Assembly (NCBI GenBank): GCA_034509735.1
Contig: JACGWO010000007.1
Span: 27,866,046 to 27,930,045, forward strand
Reading direction: 5' to 3'
Source of the DNA: Sesamum alatum
Lineage: Eukaryota > Streptophyta > Magnoliopsida > Lamiales > Pedaliaceae
Length of the DNA: 64,000 bases
Shown here: one piece after another, positions 11,800 to 23,713 of the stretch
Layout: each line of letters begins with the position of its first letter
Numbering within the stretch: position 1 is the stretch's first letter
Position numbers and translations under genes: made by a program
The notes under the pieces: generated by a model
Told to the model about the DNA's origin: nothing
The model's database searches: none
Seen by the model: only the letters and a program-made list of their open reading frames with translations

Positions 11800-12508
11800 T
11801 CTTATTTAGGAACGGTAATTTAGACGGTTAGGGAGCGCATATAAATTGTTCCAACATTTGTCCGTTTTAATGAAGTGACCATTCCTATCACCGGATAAAG
11901 AACCATTCCAAATTAGGTAACAACTATTCCTAAAAGCGGATAAAAACGAATTCCAAATTAGGGACAGGCCGTTCCTAAATGTATTTCAAATTTAATAATT
12001 TCGTGGTTTGGTTTTCGTTCTAAATACGATACCAAAAACCGCTCCAATGTCGTATTCCAAAATACGAGTACAAAATCCGCTCCCAATTATCGTGTCCAAT
12101 TGTGTTCCTAACCTTTATAGGTGACCGTTCCAAGACGTATTCCAGAACCAGTGCAAACATGTATCTGCAACTTATGCTGACAATTCCAAACCGTGTTCTA
12201 ATTACCGTTCCAAATTATGCGATTTACTTTTGATATGACCGTTCCCAACATTAATAAGGTGTTCCAAATACAAAAATTATAAATTCATACATACAAGGGT
12301 AATTAGGAACGGTAAAAGCGTTGTATGCCAAAAACCGTTTCGAAATTGGAACGGTCGCCCTGTTTCCGTTCCTGATTATTAGAAACGCCTCTCCTTTCAA
12401 CGGATTGCCTCCCGTTCCTTAACTGCTCCTAATCCCATCCCAAATGAATCCAGTGATCTATTTACTGTTCTAAAATTTAAAAAAACCGTTCCTATTTCCG
12501 TTGCAATT
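11800..12508. repeat. Right subterminal repeat region of the CACTA element
   Basis: Many direct and inverted copies of an ACCGTTCC / GGAACGGT octamer and near variants (for example at about 11811, 12123, 12304, 12343, 12418 and 12485) lie in the last 700 bases before the TIR. This is the usual position for transposase-binding repeats of En/Spm elements. Confidence 0.75.
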
Positions 12509-12527
12509 CCCGCATTTTTTTGTAGTG
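12509..12527 (-). repeat. Right terminal inverted repeat of the CACTA element
   Basis: Read on the minus strand it is CACTACAAAAAAATGCGGG. CACTA followed by CAA and an A run is the diagnostic end of this superfamily. The left TIR is not visible in the window. Confidence 0.85.
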
Positions 12528-12734
12528 ATATTAGAATTTTCAAATAATCACTAAAAAATTTATAATTTCACATATTTAAATTTTCAATTTGTTATATTAT
12601 TTTCTATATTATTATTATTCATATATCATAGAAAGATATAAAATTTGCTATGAATAATTAAAGAATACTTATTTTGATAATCATGCAAGTTTATTTATTG
12701 TGCATGAATTAACAACTACATTACATAGTGGGAA

Positions 12735-15015
12735 CATTATTGAATTAGACATTCAATTTTTCCATTAGTATTCAATGTTTTAGTAATATAAATGACAAAT
12801 ATTTGTAAAATTAAATATGAGATACGCTAATTACAATAAAATTTATTTATTTTTGAGGAAAAATTATTATTATCAAAAGACAATTGTAAATCTTAAGCAA
12901 ATATAATATCCTTTTAACGCATGTGGACAAAACGGTCTTTAACGAATTAAGTTTTTTTAAGAAGTGCTTTTTTCTCAAGCACTACCCAATTAAGCTTTTA
13001 TCTGCATTTCACTTTTTTTTTTACAAACACTACCCACCTTTGATTCTGCTACAACTTCCACCTTTCTCTATGAAAATCACTTTTCTAAAAGCAGAAGTTT
13101 TCACAAACGCTCCCTAAATCATTTTTCTAAAAGCCCAAAATAAAGGATTGCTCCACCTGCCAGCCCAACAGACCCAACCTACTGGCCCAAGCAAAAATAT
13201 AAGGTATCAGTGTGGTAGGCTCATAAAACAAAGCCCAATGCGCAAGCTCACATGATGGACAGCAGGACAACTCATCATATGGATTCTACACGACATAGGC
13301 CATGTAACCATAAAAGATCTCCAACTAACCTTTCTATATCAACGGAACCAACCGAATCAATAGCTACTAACCACATCTCGTATTTTTCCGGGTTGATTGG
13401 GCAATGGTTGTTCAAACAATCATAACTCTTCAAAGATAAGTCAAAATCAGGTTTGGATACTCTTGCTAGTTAGCTAACATCAATAGGTTTCTATTGATAT
13501 GCAACTCGCCCTAACTAACTCCCAGATTTCGCCCTAAGCCCCTCTATAAATAGAGATGATGTCGTAGTAAAAAAAGGTAACTTAATTCACTCATATTTAA
13601 CGTACTTGTCAATCTCGCAAAATAGTAAGGATACTCGTTTCTTGCTCTTTTTCAGCACTCTACCAACTCACGCTAGCTTACATTTCCATCACTCCAAATA
13701 ACTCATTTCACCATTGTCTCTCGTTATTTCAAGTTTTCTTGTTTATTTCTCAATAATATAGGTATTGACTTAACATCGAAGTGTTAACCCTTGTTTTGTA
13801 GGTTAGTCATTAGGTAATCATAGAATTTTTGAAGATCCTTCAACGATTGTGGTGCTACTGAACTCCAGTACGCAAAAAATATATATTGAGATAAAAATAT
13901 TTGAAATAGTGTATATTAATTTCTATTTCCTAGTTAAATTTTATTAAAACTCTTTGATTGTAAACCTATAAATATTTGAGTTAAACTCATTATTCAACAC
14001 TTTTTTCATTGGATGAGTATTTTGTGTATTAATATGTAGTTTTAGTATAATTAGTTTAGGTTCGAGTAGTTGTCCTACAACGATTGGCGGTAGAAATAAA
14101 TTTTGATCCAAACCCGTTTCCGCATCAATTAATTTTCCAACCATTTAAACATTTTTTAGAAGCCAACGTCGTTACCACACCGCATCAATATAAACAGATT
14201 CATACACCCGACTATAGATGCTAATCCACTATTAGCAACGAAGTAACAAAGAAAAGTAAGAATGAGAAAGTCTATGTTGAATGTCAAGACATGAACCACT
14301 TATAAGATGATATATAACATCCTTATAGCAACGAAATATCAAGATCACAATATACCATGAGTTTTTTCCACGGAGCAAAGTACCTAGCAACAGAAGTTGC
14401 TCTGGTGGATATTTTAAGTAAACTAGAACGCAGTTTAGTTAAAAAATTTAGAAACATATTTACGTCACAAAAAGTTTTCATCTCAGAACAAATTGGTGTT
14501 TTTGTTATATAAAAATAAGTTTCGTACTCAAGTTGACACCATTAATGTTCATTATCTCCACATAATTTACTTTGGACAAAATAAAAGTATAAATTATACC
14601 AATTAAAATAATCTTCTAAGTTAACTACCCAATTCAAAAAGTAATTTTCATTAGGATTTCAAAAATATATAAAAAGAATTGGACCAGAAAACTTATAAGA
14701 CGATGGATTCCTCGTTTGTGGATAAAGAATATTGTTTTGTTTTAATTATGATTTATTTATTTATTTGAATTAATATAATATATAAGAACAAAAAAGACCT
14801 ATGTAAACTATTAAAATAATCGAGGAAGAGAAAATTAAATTAGTTCTCAAGTTAAAATCGAAATAAAAAAAATAATTCTTTTTAGAATCAATAATAATAT
14901 TAGTGGTGGGAATAGAAAATATAACATTAGAGGGGCATTTCGCAATAGTTAAAATTGAAGAAGAGTCGCAAATCACCCTGATCTGATCACCGCCATTAAA
15001 TTGTTGATCCGTCCT
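12735..15015 (+). repeat. Segmental duplication block A, copy 1
   Basis: This block is colinear with 36290-36358 plus 57167-59585 in direct orientation. Long stretches match with scattered substitutions, for example around 12899 and 57279 (AATATAATATCCTTTTAACG and neighbours). Copy 1 lacks element B: it has the single site TAGTAATATAAATG at 12781-12794. It also lacks the Helitron found in copy 2. Copy 1 has about 70 bp near 14079-14150 that copy 2 lacks. Homology stops at 15015, where a gypsy LTR begins. Confidence 0.85.
13100..13880 (+). mobile_element. Possible old gypsy-type solo LTR within block A
   Basis: A TATA box (TATAAATAG, 13545-13553) is followed about 220 bases later by TATAGGTATTGACTTAACATC and a TTAACCCTTGTTTTGTAGGT-like stretch, which resembles the R-U5 region of plant Tat-type gypsy LTRs. 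The same structure recurs in copy 2 (TATA at 57917-57925). No TG...CA boundaries or target duplication could be fixed, so this is a weak call. Confidence 0.35.
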
Positions 15016-15882
15016 TGTAGGCAAGCAAAATTTATTATCAATTATTTATTGACATGTGCTATATATTTTTTCCATCAATTTTATATTTTTATAAAATGAA
15101 ATATGTATTGATGGATAAAATCAAATATTGCCATGTATAGAATTGAAGTATTAAGGCAATCTGAATCTTGACTTGCCAACAAAGGAAGCAAATACCACTG
15201 ATTTGGTAATTCTAGATCGCATCTCGTGATTAGGAAAATAAATGCCAAAACAATCATGAAGGGCCAATCAAATCGCGCCACGCCATCAAGTAAATATGGC
15301 AAAGTCTTCCACCTTATAACTATAAATAGGGATGTTTTTCCAATAATTGGACACATACCAACAGTTGAAGACAGAATTGAAGGCACAAGCAAGAGAGCAT
15401 TCAAGAAGCTTCAAAATTCTCTCAAGCACGAATTAAGAAAGATCCACGATGTTCAAGGCAAAAATCAAGGCACTCATCGCGGAAATCCTTCAAATCCAAC
15501 GTTTGATTCGAGAAAAGTCAAAAGACCCCACGAATTAGCGTTATCAAAGCACAAATCCACCTTGGCGGAAGATCGAAGCTGCAATTCCACCAAAAAACAC
15601 CAAGAGTTCAAGTCAAGTTCTTCAAATTCGTAGCGCTTGATCCGAGAATAAGTGAAAAGACCCCCAAATTAACGTTATTGAAGATCCAAGTCAACCTCGA
15701 CGGAGATTAAAACGTCAAGTTCTGCTTTCGAAGTGGCAGAAATTGAAGATCGTCTTTTTGAAGTGAAGAATCAAAAGCTTCAACTAGAAATTTCGCACCC
15801 ACAAGATATTTGATTAAATTCAAAATCATTTGTAATATTTTTCTTGTTTTAATAAATTCAGAAACACGAAATTTGCGTTACA
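15016..15882 (+). mobile_element. Gypsy-type LTR (TG...CA, 867 bp)
   Basis: The LTR starts TGTAGGCAAG exactly where homology to duplication copy 2 breaks, and ends GCGTTACA just before a primer-binding site. A TATA box (TATAAATAG) lies at 15321-15329 and an AATAAA-like sequence near 15850. An open frame of 135 codons at 15226-15633 lies wholly inside this LTR and is not taken as a gene. No second LTR was found. Confidence 0.7.
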
Positions 15883-15888
15883 AATTTC

Positions 15889-16026
15889 TGGCACACCCAG
15901 TGGGACAATCTCTACCTCTCATCTGTTCGTCAAAGTTTTGAAGTTTCGCAATGGCCACCAACAAGATTCCGACGCTCAGAGTTGCTGCTTCAAGTTCAAA
16001 TGACAGTATCGGAGTCATCACCAGAA
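15889..16026 (+). pseudogene. gag: PBS and first codons of a gypsy gag, truncated
   Basis: TGGCACACCCAGTGGGAC (15889-15906) is a primer-binding-site-like sequence seen after LTRs of plant gypsy elements. An ATG at 15951 opens MATNKIPTLRVAASSS and continues SIGVITRR, resembling the N-terminus of such gag proteins. At about 16026 the frame runs into an unrelated repeat (shared with 61299-61788), so the rest of the element is gone. Confidence 0.6.
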
Positions 16027-16345
16027 GGTGCAATAGCATTTTTATGCGTGCGAGTATTGAGAAAAATGTTTATCATCTACCGGGGGAGAGGATCCCATCC
16101 TCTTTGGGACCCAGAAGGTTGTTGCCAAGAGATAGACTCTTACTGCTCTGGACTCATTGTCCACATTTTTTAACATTTAAACCGTTGGGGACTTATCTCT
16201 TCAGGACTGACTTGGCTACCATGTGAGTGCCTTAATTGGCCTCCATAAGCATTCTTGGTTTGTCTTGAACCTTTTGGGGCCCTCCAAACCTCCCTAACGG
16301 GTTGGGCCTCCTCCAAGAGCTGAAGGTAAATCTGCTTTTGCCTTT
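16026..16345 (+). repeat. Dispersed repeat, copy 1 (partner at 61299-61788)
   Basis: It starts GTGCAATAGCATTTTTATG and runs through CTCTTACTGCTCTGG, CTTGAACCTTTTGGGGCCCT and GAGCTGAAGGTAAATCTGCT. The copy at 61299-61788 has the same order plus about 140 additional bases in the middle, so this copy carries an internal deletion. No protein could be assigned. Confidence 0.75.
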
Positions 16346-17792
16346 AGGTTGCCAGGTGTCCACAACCTTGGTTCTTCAAGCCACGCAGGCGGCTATGGGC
16401 CAATTACCATATGTCCTAAATTCCTAAATCTATTCTTCTCTTCGGCTGGGGGAGGTGTGAACTCTTTCATCTTGGGTCCACAAGGTGAAGGGCCCAGAAC
16501 CTAGGCCCCCAACCACGGCTTTAGTAGCCTTTGGGCTCTCTTTATTGGGCTAGAAACAGACCTATCAGATTCCTTTTTAGAACATATTCAGATTTGTAAT
16601 TAACCTACCCCGCATTGTTGCAGTAATAGTTCTAGGAATTAATTGTATTTGTATCATGATATGTTGGATTTAATTTGCCATAATTATTGTACTAATTCAA
16701 AACTCATTGCAAAAAATAAAATAAAATAAATATTAGTGACAAAATATCATTTTAAATTTATCACTAAAAGAATATATTAAGTGACAAAAAATCGATCTTA
16801 TCATTATATAATTATTAGTTAAAAGAATTATGCATAAATTGTAACTATAGATAATTAGTGACACATCAATAGTGACGATTTAATAACATTACAATTATTT
16901 ATTGTCACTATACCTTCATTATATATATGTCTAATTATGCACTATCCTTTGTTAGTAATTCTTACCATAATAAATTATAGAAAATAATAAGCACTATTAA
17001 AATCATGAAATTTATTTATTGAGACAAAATAAAAAAATTATGTCAGTGCACTTATTTTTTTGTTCTTAATTTATTTTTAGCTAGTTTTAACAAATTTAAT
17101 ATTTTATTGAGTAAATTAATTAATTAAATTTTAACAGGACTAAACTAATTTTCGGACTTCACCATTCGTTCCAGCATATATTGACCAATAGGAATAATAT
17201 ACACTAATATATAAAGGAAAGACCTTTCTCACTCACAAATGGCGGTTTATGATATCACGACACCAAATTCTGGGTTTTGCCAATAATACTCCTAAAGTTA
17301 GTTTTTTTTTTTTCTTTTTTCTAAATGTAATGTGTTGGTTTATATATATATATATATTATATTCAATAATTTTAAAACATTTAATATTATTTTATATGCA
17401 CGCAGGGACGGCGCGTCTGTTACTACAAAAATAACCACTTGGAATGAGATTTGGTGAAATAATCTTAAGGGCTATAAAACGTACCACGTCAGCCACTTTC
17501 AATGATCCCATAATTTAGTAAATTTATTGTGTATTGTTTAGGGTGGGTTAACATTTGACAAGTAGAGATTAGATGTGAAAAACGTGAGACTTCCTTTTTT
17601 TTTTTTCCTTGATAATTGGGAAAACGTGGGAAGGTAATGAAATAAAAACCCAAAAAAGCAGCCTACTGCAGCCAAAATAACAGTAGCTAAGACAAAGCAA
17701 GAATCAGGGTGGGTCGAGCTCCGGCGAAGGGGGTTCGTCGGGTTTCATCCTTTACATTCGGAGCTCCGATCGTCTGACCGGACGGCGGAGAG
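16346..17792. other. Intergenic DNA upstream of the small host gene
   Basis: AT-rich. Between about 16730 and 16940 the motif TTAGTGACA or its complement recurs several times, which may be part of a decayed DNA transposon. The last 150 bases before 17793 become GC-richer and presumably hold the promoter and 5' UTR of the next gene; I could not fix a TATA box. Confidence 0.45.
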
Positions 17793-18111
17793 ATGAAGGG
17801 CCCTTGTACTGTCATTGCGTCGTCGGCGATCGCGGCTTCCACCGTCGTTCTTTCTTCCTCCTCCTCCGCTTCCGGTGACCGTGACCTCACTTTCAATCCC
17901 TCCACCACTCAGGTAATAATAATCTTCCTCATTTCCTAGTTCTGTTAATGGGCTTAATTTGTTTTGTTTCTTAAAATATCCATTCTCCTCGGTTTCTTGT
18001 TTGAAGGGCAAATCCATGAACTCCGGCGCGCTGTCGCCGGAGAAGGGAAAATTTACACCAAAGTTTGATGGTTTGAGGTTCATAGAGACGCTGATCACGG
18101 CTCACCGGTGA
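17793..18111 (+). CDS. Small two-exon plant gene, 74-residue conserved hypothetical protein
   Basis: Exon 1 is 17793-17912 (40 codons, donor CAG|GTAATA) and exon 2 is 18007-18111 (acceptor TTTGAAG|GGC, stop TGA 18109-18111). The intron is 94 bp and in phase 0. The N-terminus is MKGPCTVIASSAIAAS followed by a serine run; the C-terminus is KFTPKFDGLRFIETLITAHR. From memory, this C-terminal block is conserved in short plant proteins of unknown function, always at the very end. The N-terminal hydrophobic/serine segment could be a membrane anchor or transit-like sequence, but that is inference. Codon use is GC-rich compared with the flanks, as expected for a real gene. The longer minus-strand frames over the same stretch are shadows. 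Confidence 0.75.
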
Positions 18112-18350
18112 CCCAATTTGAGTGGAATTTGCGTTGCACGTTATGGTGTTTTGGCGCCTAGTGTAGCTGGACATATTGGCTTCTTGTTCTTGAATCTTGA
18201 TCAGTATGTTAATGATAAGTTGACAAATTTGTTTGCTCATGCTCATGGATTGTAGTTTTCGAGGTATCCCCGTGAGTTGTTTTAAGTGTGCAAACATCCC
18301 TTTTTGATTATACTCGTGAAATGTTTGTAATGTGATTATCAACTTTATTT
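18112..18350 (+). other. Probable 3' UTR of the small host gene
   Basis: The stretch follows the stop at 18111 and is T-rich, ending near a TTTGTAATGTG motif typical of plant polyadenylation regions. It has no reading frame of its own on the plus strand. Confidence 0.45.
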
Positions 18351-18587
18351 GTAAAAAAGAAAGGCTAAAAATTACCAGCAGGGCCTATACATCTTTTTAT
18401 GGGCCCAAACCCAATGTTCAATTCGACCTGGTTATAGAGGTGTATTGAGAAAGGGTCTTCAACTTCAAGTTTATCATAGCCTATGGAATTAGGCCCAATA
18501 ACCATAAAACCTGTATACTGAGAAGTCTGTGTTAGTTTGGCCTATGCGGCCATCCTGCGCAAGAGATTGAGAAAGGGCTTATTGTTA

Positions 18588-18770
18588 GGAAATTCTAACC
18601 TAAATTAGGTTTGATTGGATTTGAATCAATTATAGTGCAAGTGAAATATATTTGTCGTATATATGATTGGTGTATAGTTTAGGAAAAATGACCAATCACA
18701 TGACAAGTATATCACACTTGCGCTGTGGTTGGTTTGGTTCGGCTAAACCTGATTTGAGTAAGAATTTTCC
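18588..18770. repeat. Short foldback MITE-like element (about 183 bp)
   Basis: The outer ends GGAAATTCTA and TAAGAATTTTCC pair, and the inner arms pair through GCAAGTG...ATGATTGGT on the left and ACCAATCACATG...CACTTGC on the right. The loop is a few tens of bases. No coding capacity. Confidence 0.6.
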
Positions 18771-20873
18771 CTTATTGTTAGCCCTTTAGCGCAATGCTAT
18801 ACCTGTCGGGGCAAGCTCACGTGCCTGTCCACAGATGTTGTCGACGTGCGGCACTCATGTAGACGGTGCGTTGGTGTTGCAAGACAGGTTGATTTAGCTA
18901 ACACATGACATAGTGTTGGACACATTTGAGACATGATATCAGGTGGTGTTAGACAGTGGTGCATGATGGTGGACGTGTGCGAGCACGCTTATTGAGCACT
19001 AGGCGAGCACCCTACGAACGTAAGAGCAGGCAACAAGCGCATGCGCATATTAACATGCTAGACTCATTATCTATCACTCATTTATCCCATCCACCATATT
19101 AATGAGCCCTTAATCGATATAATTGACCGAAAAGGAAAAAAAATCACACGTTGATTGGAAAATAGTTATGATAAATACGATATTTTAAATACAAATATTG
19201 AATAAAAGTATTAAAAAAATCTTAAGTAAATATGCTATTATTTTTTGTGCAGAGCCCTGTCAGTAGATCACATTTTAATTCAAACCCGATTCAAATTCAA
19301 TTTTATATTTAGAGTTCATAATTAATTATAATTTCATCTAATAAACATGATCATATGGAATTGGATGGTTTGATCCGTTTAAATTCTAGCACAATGCAAC
19401 ATTTAATTATTTTTCAAGAACAACTCAAAAATTTAATTGATATGAAGTGAAAGAACTGATGAAACTATGAGGTGTATAGTTCTCGCACTCGCAGCATTTA
19501 TATGTAGACATATTTAGGTCTTTTCAGAAAATATACATATTAAAATTATATTTTTTAACCCAAAAACTACAATATCAAGAATCTGTCTTTTTCTTATCAA
19601 GTTCTTATGAAAGCAAACCAAGTTTCAAGAAAAAGACATCTTCTTTTAGAAAAATACTGTTGCAACTTTTATATAAGAGTAAAATAATTCTAAACAATAA
19701 GGTTTGAAATTAAAATAAAATAAAATAAAAATACAATATTAATTAATTCATTGGATACACATGCCAAGTGCAAGTGAATTTGTATATTAAATATATATAA
19801 ATTTCTTTTCCTTAGTTATTCCTTTCAAATAGTAGTTTTAACTTTACGTTGGGTAATTTTTTATCGAGCCATTCAAATTTAATTAACTATTTCACCAATG
19901 ACAAGGAATTATATGTTCAAACTGTTCAACTATAACTTTAATTATTGTTTTAATTAATGTATCCAACTTTAAGATACACAGTTTGTTGGGCGGCTTAGGA
20001 CGGTGCAATATTATTCATCGTCGGTCTTGGAGTAGTACTTGGCCTTTAAATAGGTCCATTGGGTCTATTTTTAAGCCTAGGCCCAGGGCTTGGATTAGGC
20101 TTGATTGGGCATATTTTTTTTTTTTAATGAAATTATTATAACTTTTGAATAATTACTTAAATTTTTTGTTTTATAAAATAAATAAATAATAAATTAAGCT
20201 AAATAAAATTTTATAATAAAATATTTAGGGTTAAATACACTTTGCACCCCTGAACTATGCATTTACCCCCTAAACTATAAAATGTAAAAAAATGGCACCT
20301 CATGATATGATTAATTTATTTATGATGAAAATATCCTTATTGTTTATACTCCTAAAATATGTTTATTTCAATCATTCCCTTAAAACATAATTGAATTATT
20401 AAAAAAATTATATTTAACATAAATACTATACAAAATTTATTATTTTTATAATTTGTTAGAAACTGTATAACTCTATAAATTTACAGTCCTTATATTTATT
20501 TTAAATAACTCTTTAAAAATTTACATAATTTTTTCTTGTGTTGTTATATATATATTGAACTTTTTTTAAAAAATAAAATTATTGATACAATTTAAAAATA
20601 TTACATCGAACATAATACACGATAAAAATATGCAAATCTATAATATAATTAATGCATAATATTCTATAATCTTTTGAGTAATGAAATGATATAATTTAAT
20701 TATGCCTACATATACCTGGACCAATATTTATAGGTTATATAACATACTTTTTTATAAAATTATATGCATTATGTATTTACACATATTTACATGTATTTTT
20801 TAACATAAATAATTTACTTTATAAAATATATATGCATATAATGCACTTGTAAATATTTTTTGTATTACATAAT
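18771..20873. other. Intergenic DNA
   Basis: A GC-richer patch at about 18790-19060 has no open frame or motif I recognise. The remainder is AT-rich. At about 20227-20290 AGGGTTAAATACACTTTGCACCCC looks like one arm of a TAATTACACCC-type foldback, without a visible partner. Confidence 0.45.
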
Positions 20874-21057
20874 TGTTAGACTTTTTTCAGTCCTCCAGTG
20901 AGCCCAAAAAGGATCACAATACACAACCCTAATCAATCAACTATTACAATGCGGATACGGGTTTACAAATAACCCTTTTACATTATAGATTTATAATTGG
21001 GGGAAAAGTTGTTAATAAAATACAAGGAAAGGAAAAATGGTTAGTGAATAAACAGAG

Positions 21058-21095
<38 letters not shown>

Positions 21096-21679
21096 CAGAA
21101 ATATATATATCTATATATATATATGTAAGATAGTAAAACAGAGAGACGAGAGGTTGGCTTAGATCCGATGGATCCCAAAGGCCCCAAAACTTTGGCAACC
21201 TAAACACGGTTGCTTTGGCCCAATCGCCACACAGGCTGTGTCCACAATAGGACCTCACGAGGACCACCGTCAACAAAGGACTTCACTAAGAACACAGTCC
21301 ACAAAGGACTACAAAGGCACTACAGAGGTTGTTCACAAAGAACTCAATCAGAGGGAGCACGAAGAGAAGAAGAAATGAGAAAAGAGGATCTTAATCTTAT
21401 CTTGGAGGAACACCCATGGAGGGGTATTTATAGAGAAAAAGAAGAAAAAAGAAGAAGAGCCTTGATGAAGGCATCAATTCCGGCAACATAGAAAGAGGCA
21501 GCGGTGGATTCAAGGAAGATTGAGGGAGAGACGAAGAGGCACCATTGAAGATGAGAGAGGAAGAGACTTTAGGGTTTCAGCAAATGAGAAGAAGTCATCT
21601 TTTATGGATGAAGAGAAAATGGGTCAGGTTTAGTCCTTATGGGCTGAAGGGATGGGCCAAGCCTTCCAGTGTTGGGCCA
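20874..21679 (-). repeat. 3' LTR of the gag-only element
   Basis: It matches 23466-24440 throughout: GACTTTTTTCAGTCCTCCAG at one end, an AT/GT dinucleotide tract (about 21059-21123), a CCCCAAAAC motif and a GATGGGCCAAGCCTTCCA stretch at the other. It lacks the internal duplication present in the 5' LTR. Confidence 0.8.
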
Positions 21680-21979
21680 GAAGCTTTAGGAACATGGGCC
21701 AAAAAAATCCAATAATCTCTACCTTGGACCATGGACCTAAAGGGAGGATTAGGCCCAAGGGTGGATCTGATTTTCATCATCACCAAACGCGAGCTACCGA
21801 GATAGTTCCTGTAGAACAGATAAAAGACTTGCATGTTTGGGTTGGAAAGTGCAAAGAATACTGAAGATATCTGAATATCCTAAGTTAAAAAAAAAAAAAT
21901 GAGACAAGTTTCTTTCCTGTTTGAGTAGGACCCCACATATCAGTAAACTTCTCCTAAACTATCTTCAGTTATTGCATTT

Positions 21980-22728
21980 GCTTCTTCTTTATTCTCATCC
22001 TTTTTAGGTTTCTTACAATCTTTAATGTAATGACCTTTTCTTCCATAGTTATAACACCTTCTATCTATAAATTTTTCATCCCTGGATCTATACCTAGATT
22101 TTGGCTTACTATGACTGTTATATTTATAACCTTAATTCCTATTCTTTGTCCTTCTCCTAACAAAATTTACCTCATTTTGGTCTTAACTAGGTTTGTTTGC
22201 CTTAAGATCCATCTCTTTACATTTCAAGCCATAAACTACAGTTTCTAGATTGACATTATGTCTACCGTATTTTATAGTCGCTTTGACATCACTATAGGCT
22301 TCAGGAATGCATTTATCAAAACAATGGGGGAGTAATCATCAATGTTTTTATCACTAGTGAGTTTGATATCTTGTAAATTCATCAAGATTTTCTTCAATGT
22401 TTTTAGACAAGTTCAGTTTATATCTAAAGGATTTTTCAAGTAAGAAAAGCTTACTGAGTAAAGAAGTTTCAGTATACATTTCTTCTAGTTTTTCCCATAA
22501 TTCCTTTGCTTTCCTACCATTCTTAAAACATTATCAGATAGATTTAAAATGATAGAAGAGTAAGCATATTCATCATTTTTTAGTTATTTTTCCTTCAGAA
22601 ATAGTTTCTACATATCTACCATCTATACCTTTAAACACTTTCTGTTGAATTAGAATAGCTTTCATCTTTTGTTGCCAAATAGAAAAATCAGATTTTCCAT
22701 CAAAATATTGCAAATTATAACCAGTCAT
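21980..22728 (-). pseudogene. gag: Copia-type gag of the gag-only element, frameshifted
   Basis: It starts at the minus-strand ATG 22728-22726 (MTGYNLQYFDGKSDFSIWQQ, then MKAILIQQKVFKG), the usual opening of copia gag (UBN2/gag-polypeptide family). After a frameshift near 22578 it continues NDEYAYSSIILNLSDNVLR, and after another KELWEKLEEMYTETSLLSKL and FLLEKSFRYKLN. Near 22056-22015 lies a zinc knuckle reading CYNYGRKGHYIKDC: the second Cys of CX2CX4HX4C has become Tyr, consistent with a G-to-A change on the coding strand. A lysine-rich tail follows, then stops and no protease. Not functional. Confidence 0.8.
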
Positions 22729-22899
22729 TTTAAACAGTAAAATGGAATATTAGTAATAGATGCAGTGCAACAAATATCAACAGACTACAAATAATAATTT
22801 CAAAACAAACAGAAAAATTCCTCAACTTAGCTTAACCAGATACCCGATGGCCTCAATGAGCCCGGTCAAGTGAGGGATAAGCAAGGGGTTGATCGGTTT

Positions 22900-23345
22900 C
22901 TATTAGCACTAAGCAGTAAAGAGTTTCAACACAGTAATCTTAAGCAAATTTCACACAGAACTGACAATTCCACTAAGTAGTGTAAATATATTAAGATATC
23001 GAGAATATACACGCACAAAGCTAAGTTAATTGCACAAAATGAGATAATAGCACAAAGCAGAATATAATCGCACTAAGCAGAATGAATATATTCTAAGCAA
23101 TATGCACAAAGCAAAAATATTTAAAATGCAAAATTTGCACAAAGCAGTAAAATTGTAATTAAACAGAGTATACGCACTAAGCAAGATTCGCAAAAAGCCG
23201 ATAAGTTTCCAAGTTAATCGCAATAAATAATTTGCAAAAAGCCAAAGGAAATGACAGACTTATTGCACAAAGCAAGTTTCAGTAGGAGCTAGATCGCATG
23301 AATCAACAGAAGACGCAGAATTCGCACAAAGCAGTAATAGGCCAC
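22900..23345. repeat. Leader region with about a dozen GCACAAAGCA-like motifs
   Basis: Between gag and PBS the sequence repeats GCACAAAGCA, GCACTAAGCA or GCAAAAAGCC every 20 to 60 bases. The spacers differ, so it is an interspersed motif and not a simple tandem repeat. The function is unknown. Confidence 0.7.
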
Positions 23346-23451
23346 ACCCAGCAAAAAAAAAAAGAGAGACTAATCACAAGTTATCAAATGTACTAAAGAG
23401 AGAGGATTAGAACGCTCTTACCAAACCTGCATCAGCCAGAAAAAGCACAAT

Positions 23452-23464
23452 GGCTCTGTTACCA
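23452..23464 (-). promoter_or_regulatory. Primer-binding site of the gag-only element
   Basis: Read on the minus strand: TGGTAACAGAGCC, one base inside the 5' LTR. It is a near match to TGGTATCAGAGC, the initiator-tRNA-Met PBS seen twice elsewhere in this window (38572 and 46289). It fixes the element as minus strand. Confidence 0.85.
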
Positions 23465-23465
23465 C

Positions 23466-23676
23466 TGTTGGACTTTTTTCAGTCCTCCAGTGAGCCCAAG
23501 AAGGATCACAATACACAACCCTAATCAATCAACTATTACAATGCGGATACGGATTTACAAATAACCCTTTTACATTACAGATTTGTCATTGGGGGAAAAT
23601 CTGTTAACAGAGCACAAGAAAAGGAAAAATGATTAGTGAATAAACAAAGTATATATATATGTGTTTGTGTGTGCAG

Positions 23677-23713
<37 letters not shown>

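Larger units (their letters stand above)
8634..12527 (+). mobile_element. CACTA (En/Spm) transposon, left end missing
   Basis: The parts in order are a TNP2/DUF4218 transposase tail, a tandem repeat block, a Transposase_24-type second gene, a subterminal repeat region rich in GGAACGGT/ACCGTTCC, and a right TIR ending at 12527. The right end, read on the minus strand, begins CACTACAAAAAAATGCGGG, a typical CACTA terminus. The bases after it are ATA, a candidate 3-bp target duplication whose partner is hidden. Stops and frameshifts in both genes show that it is non-autonomous today. Confidence 0.85.

Noticed and set aside
15226..15633. Open frame of 135 codons on the plus strand
   Set aside because: It lies entirely inside a TG...CA LTR with TATA box and PBS. 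The product has no motif and is simply a lysine/serine-rich reading of LTR sequence.
17687..18342. Minus-strand frames of 73-123 codons
   Set aside because: They overlap the two plus-strand exons of the small host gene, which have splice sites and a recognisable conserved C-terminus; the minus frames have neither.
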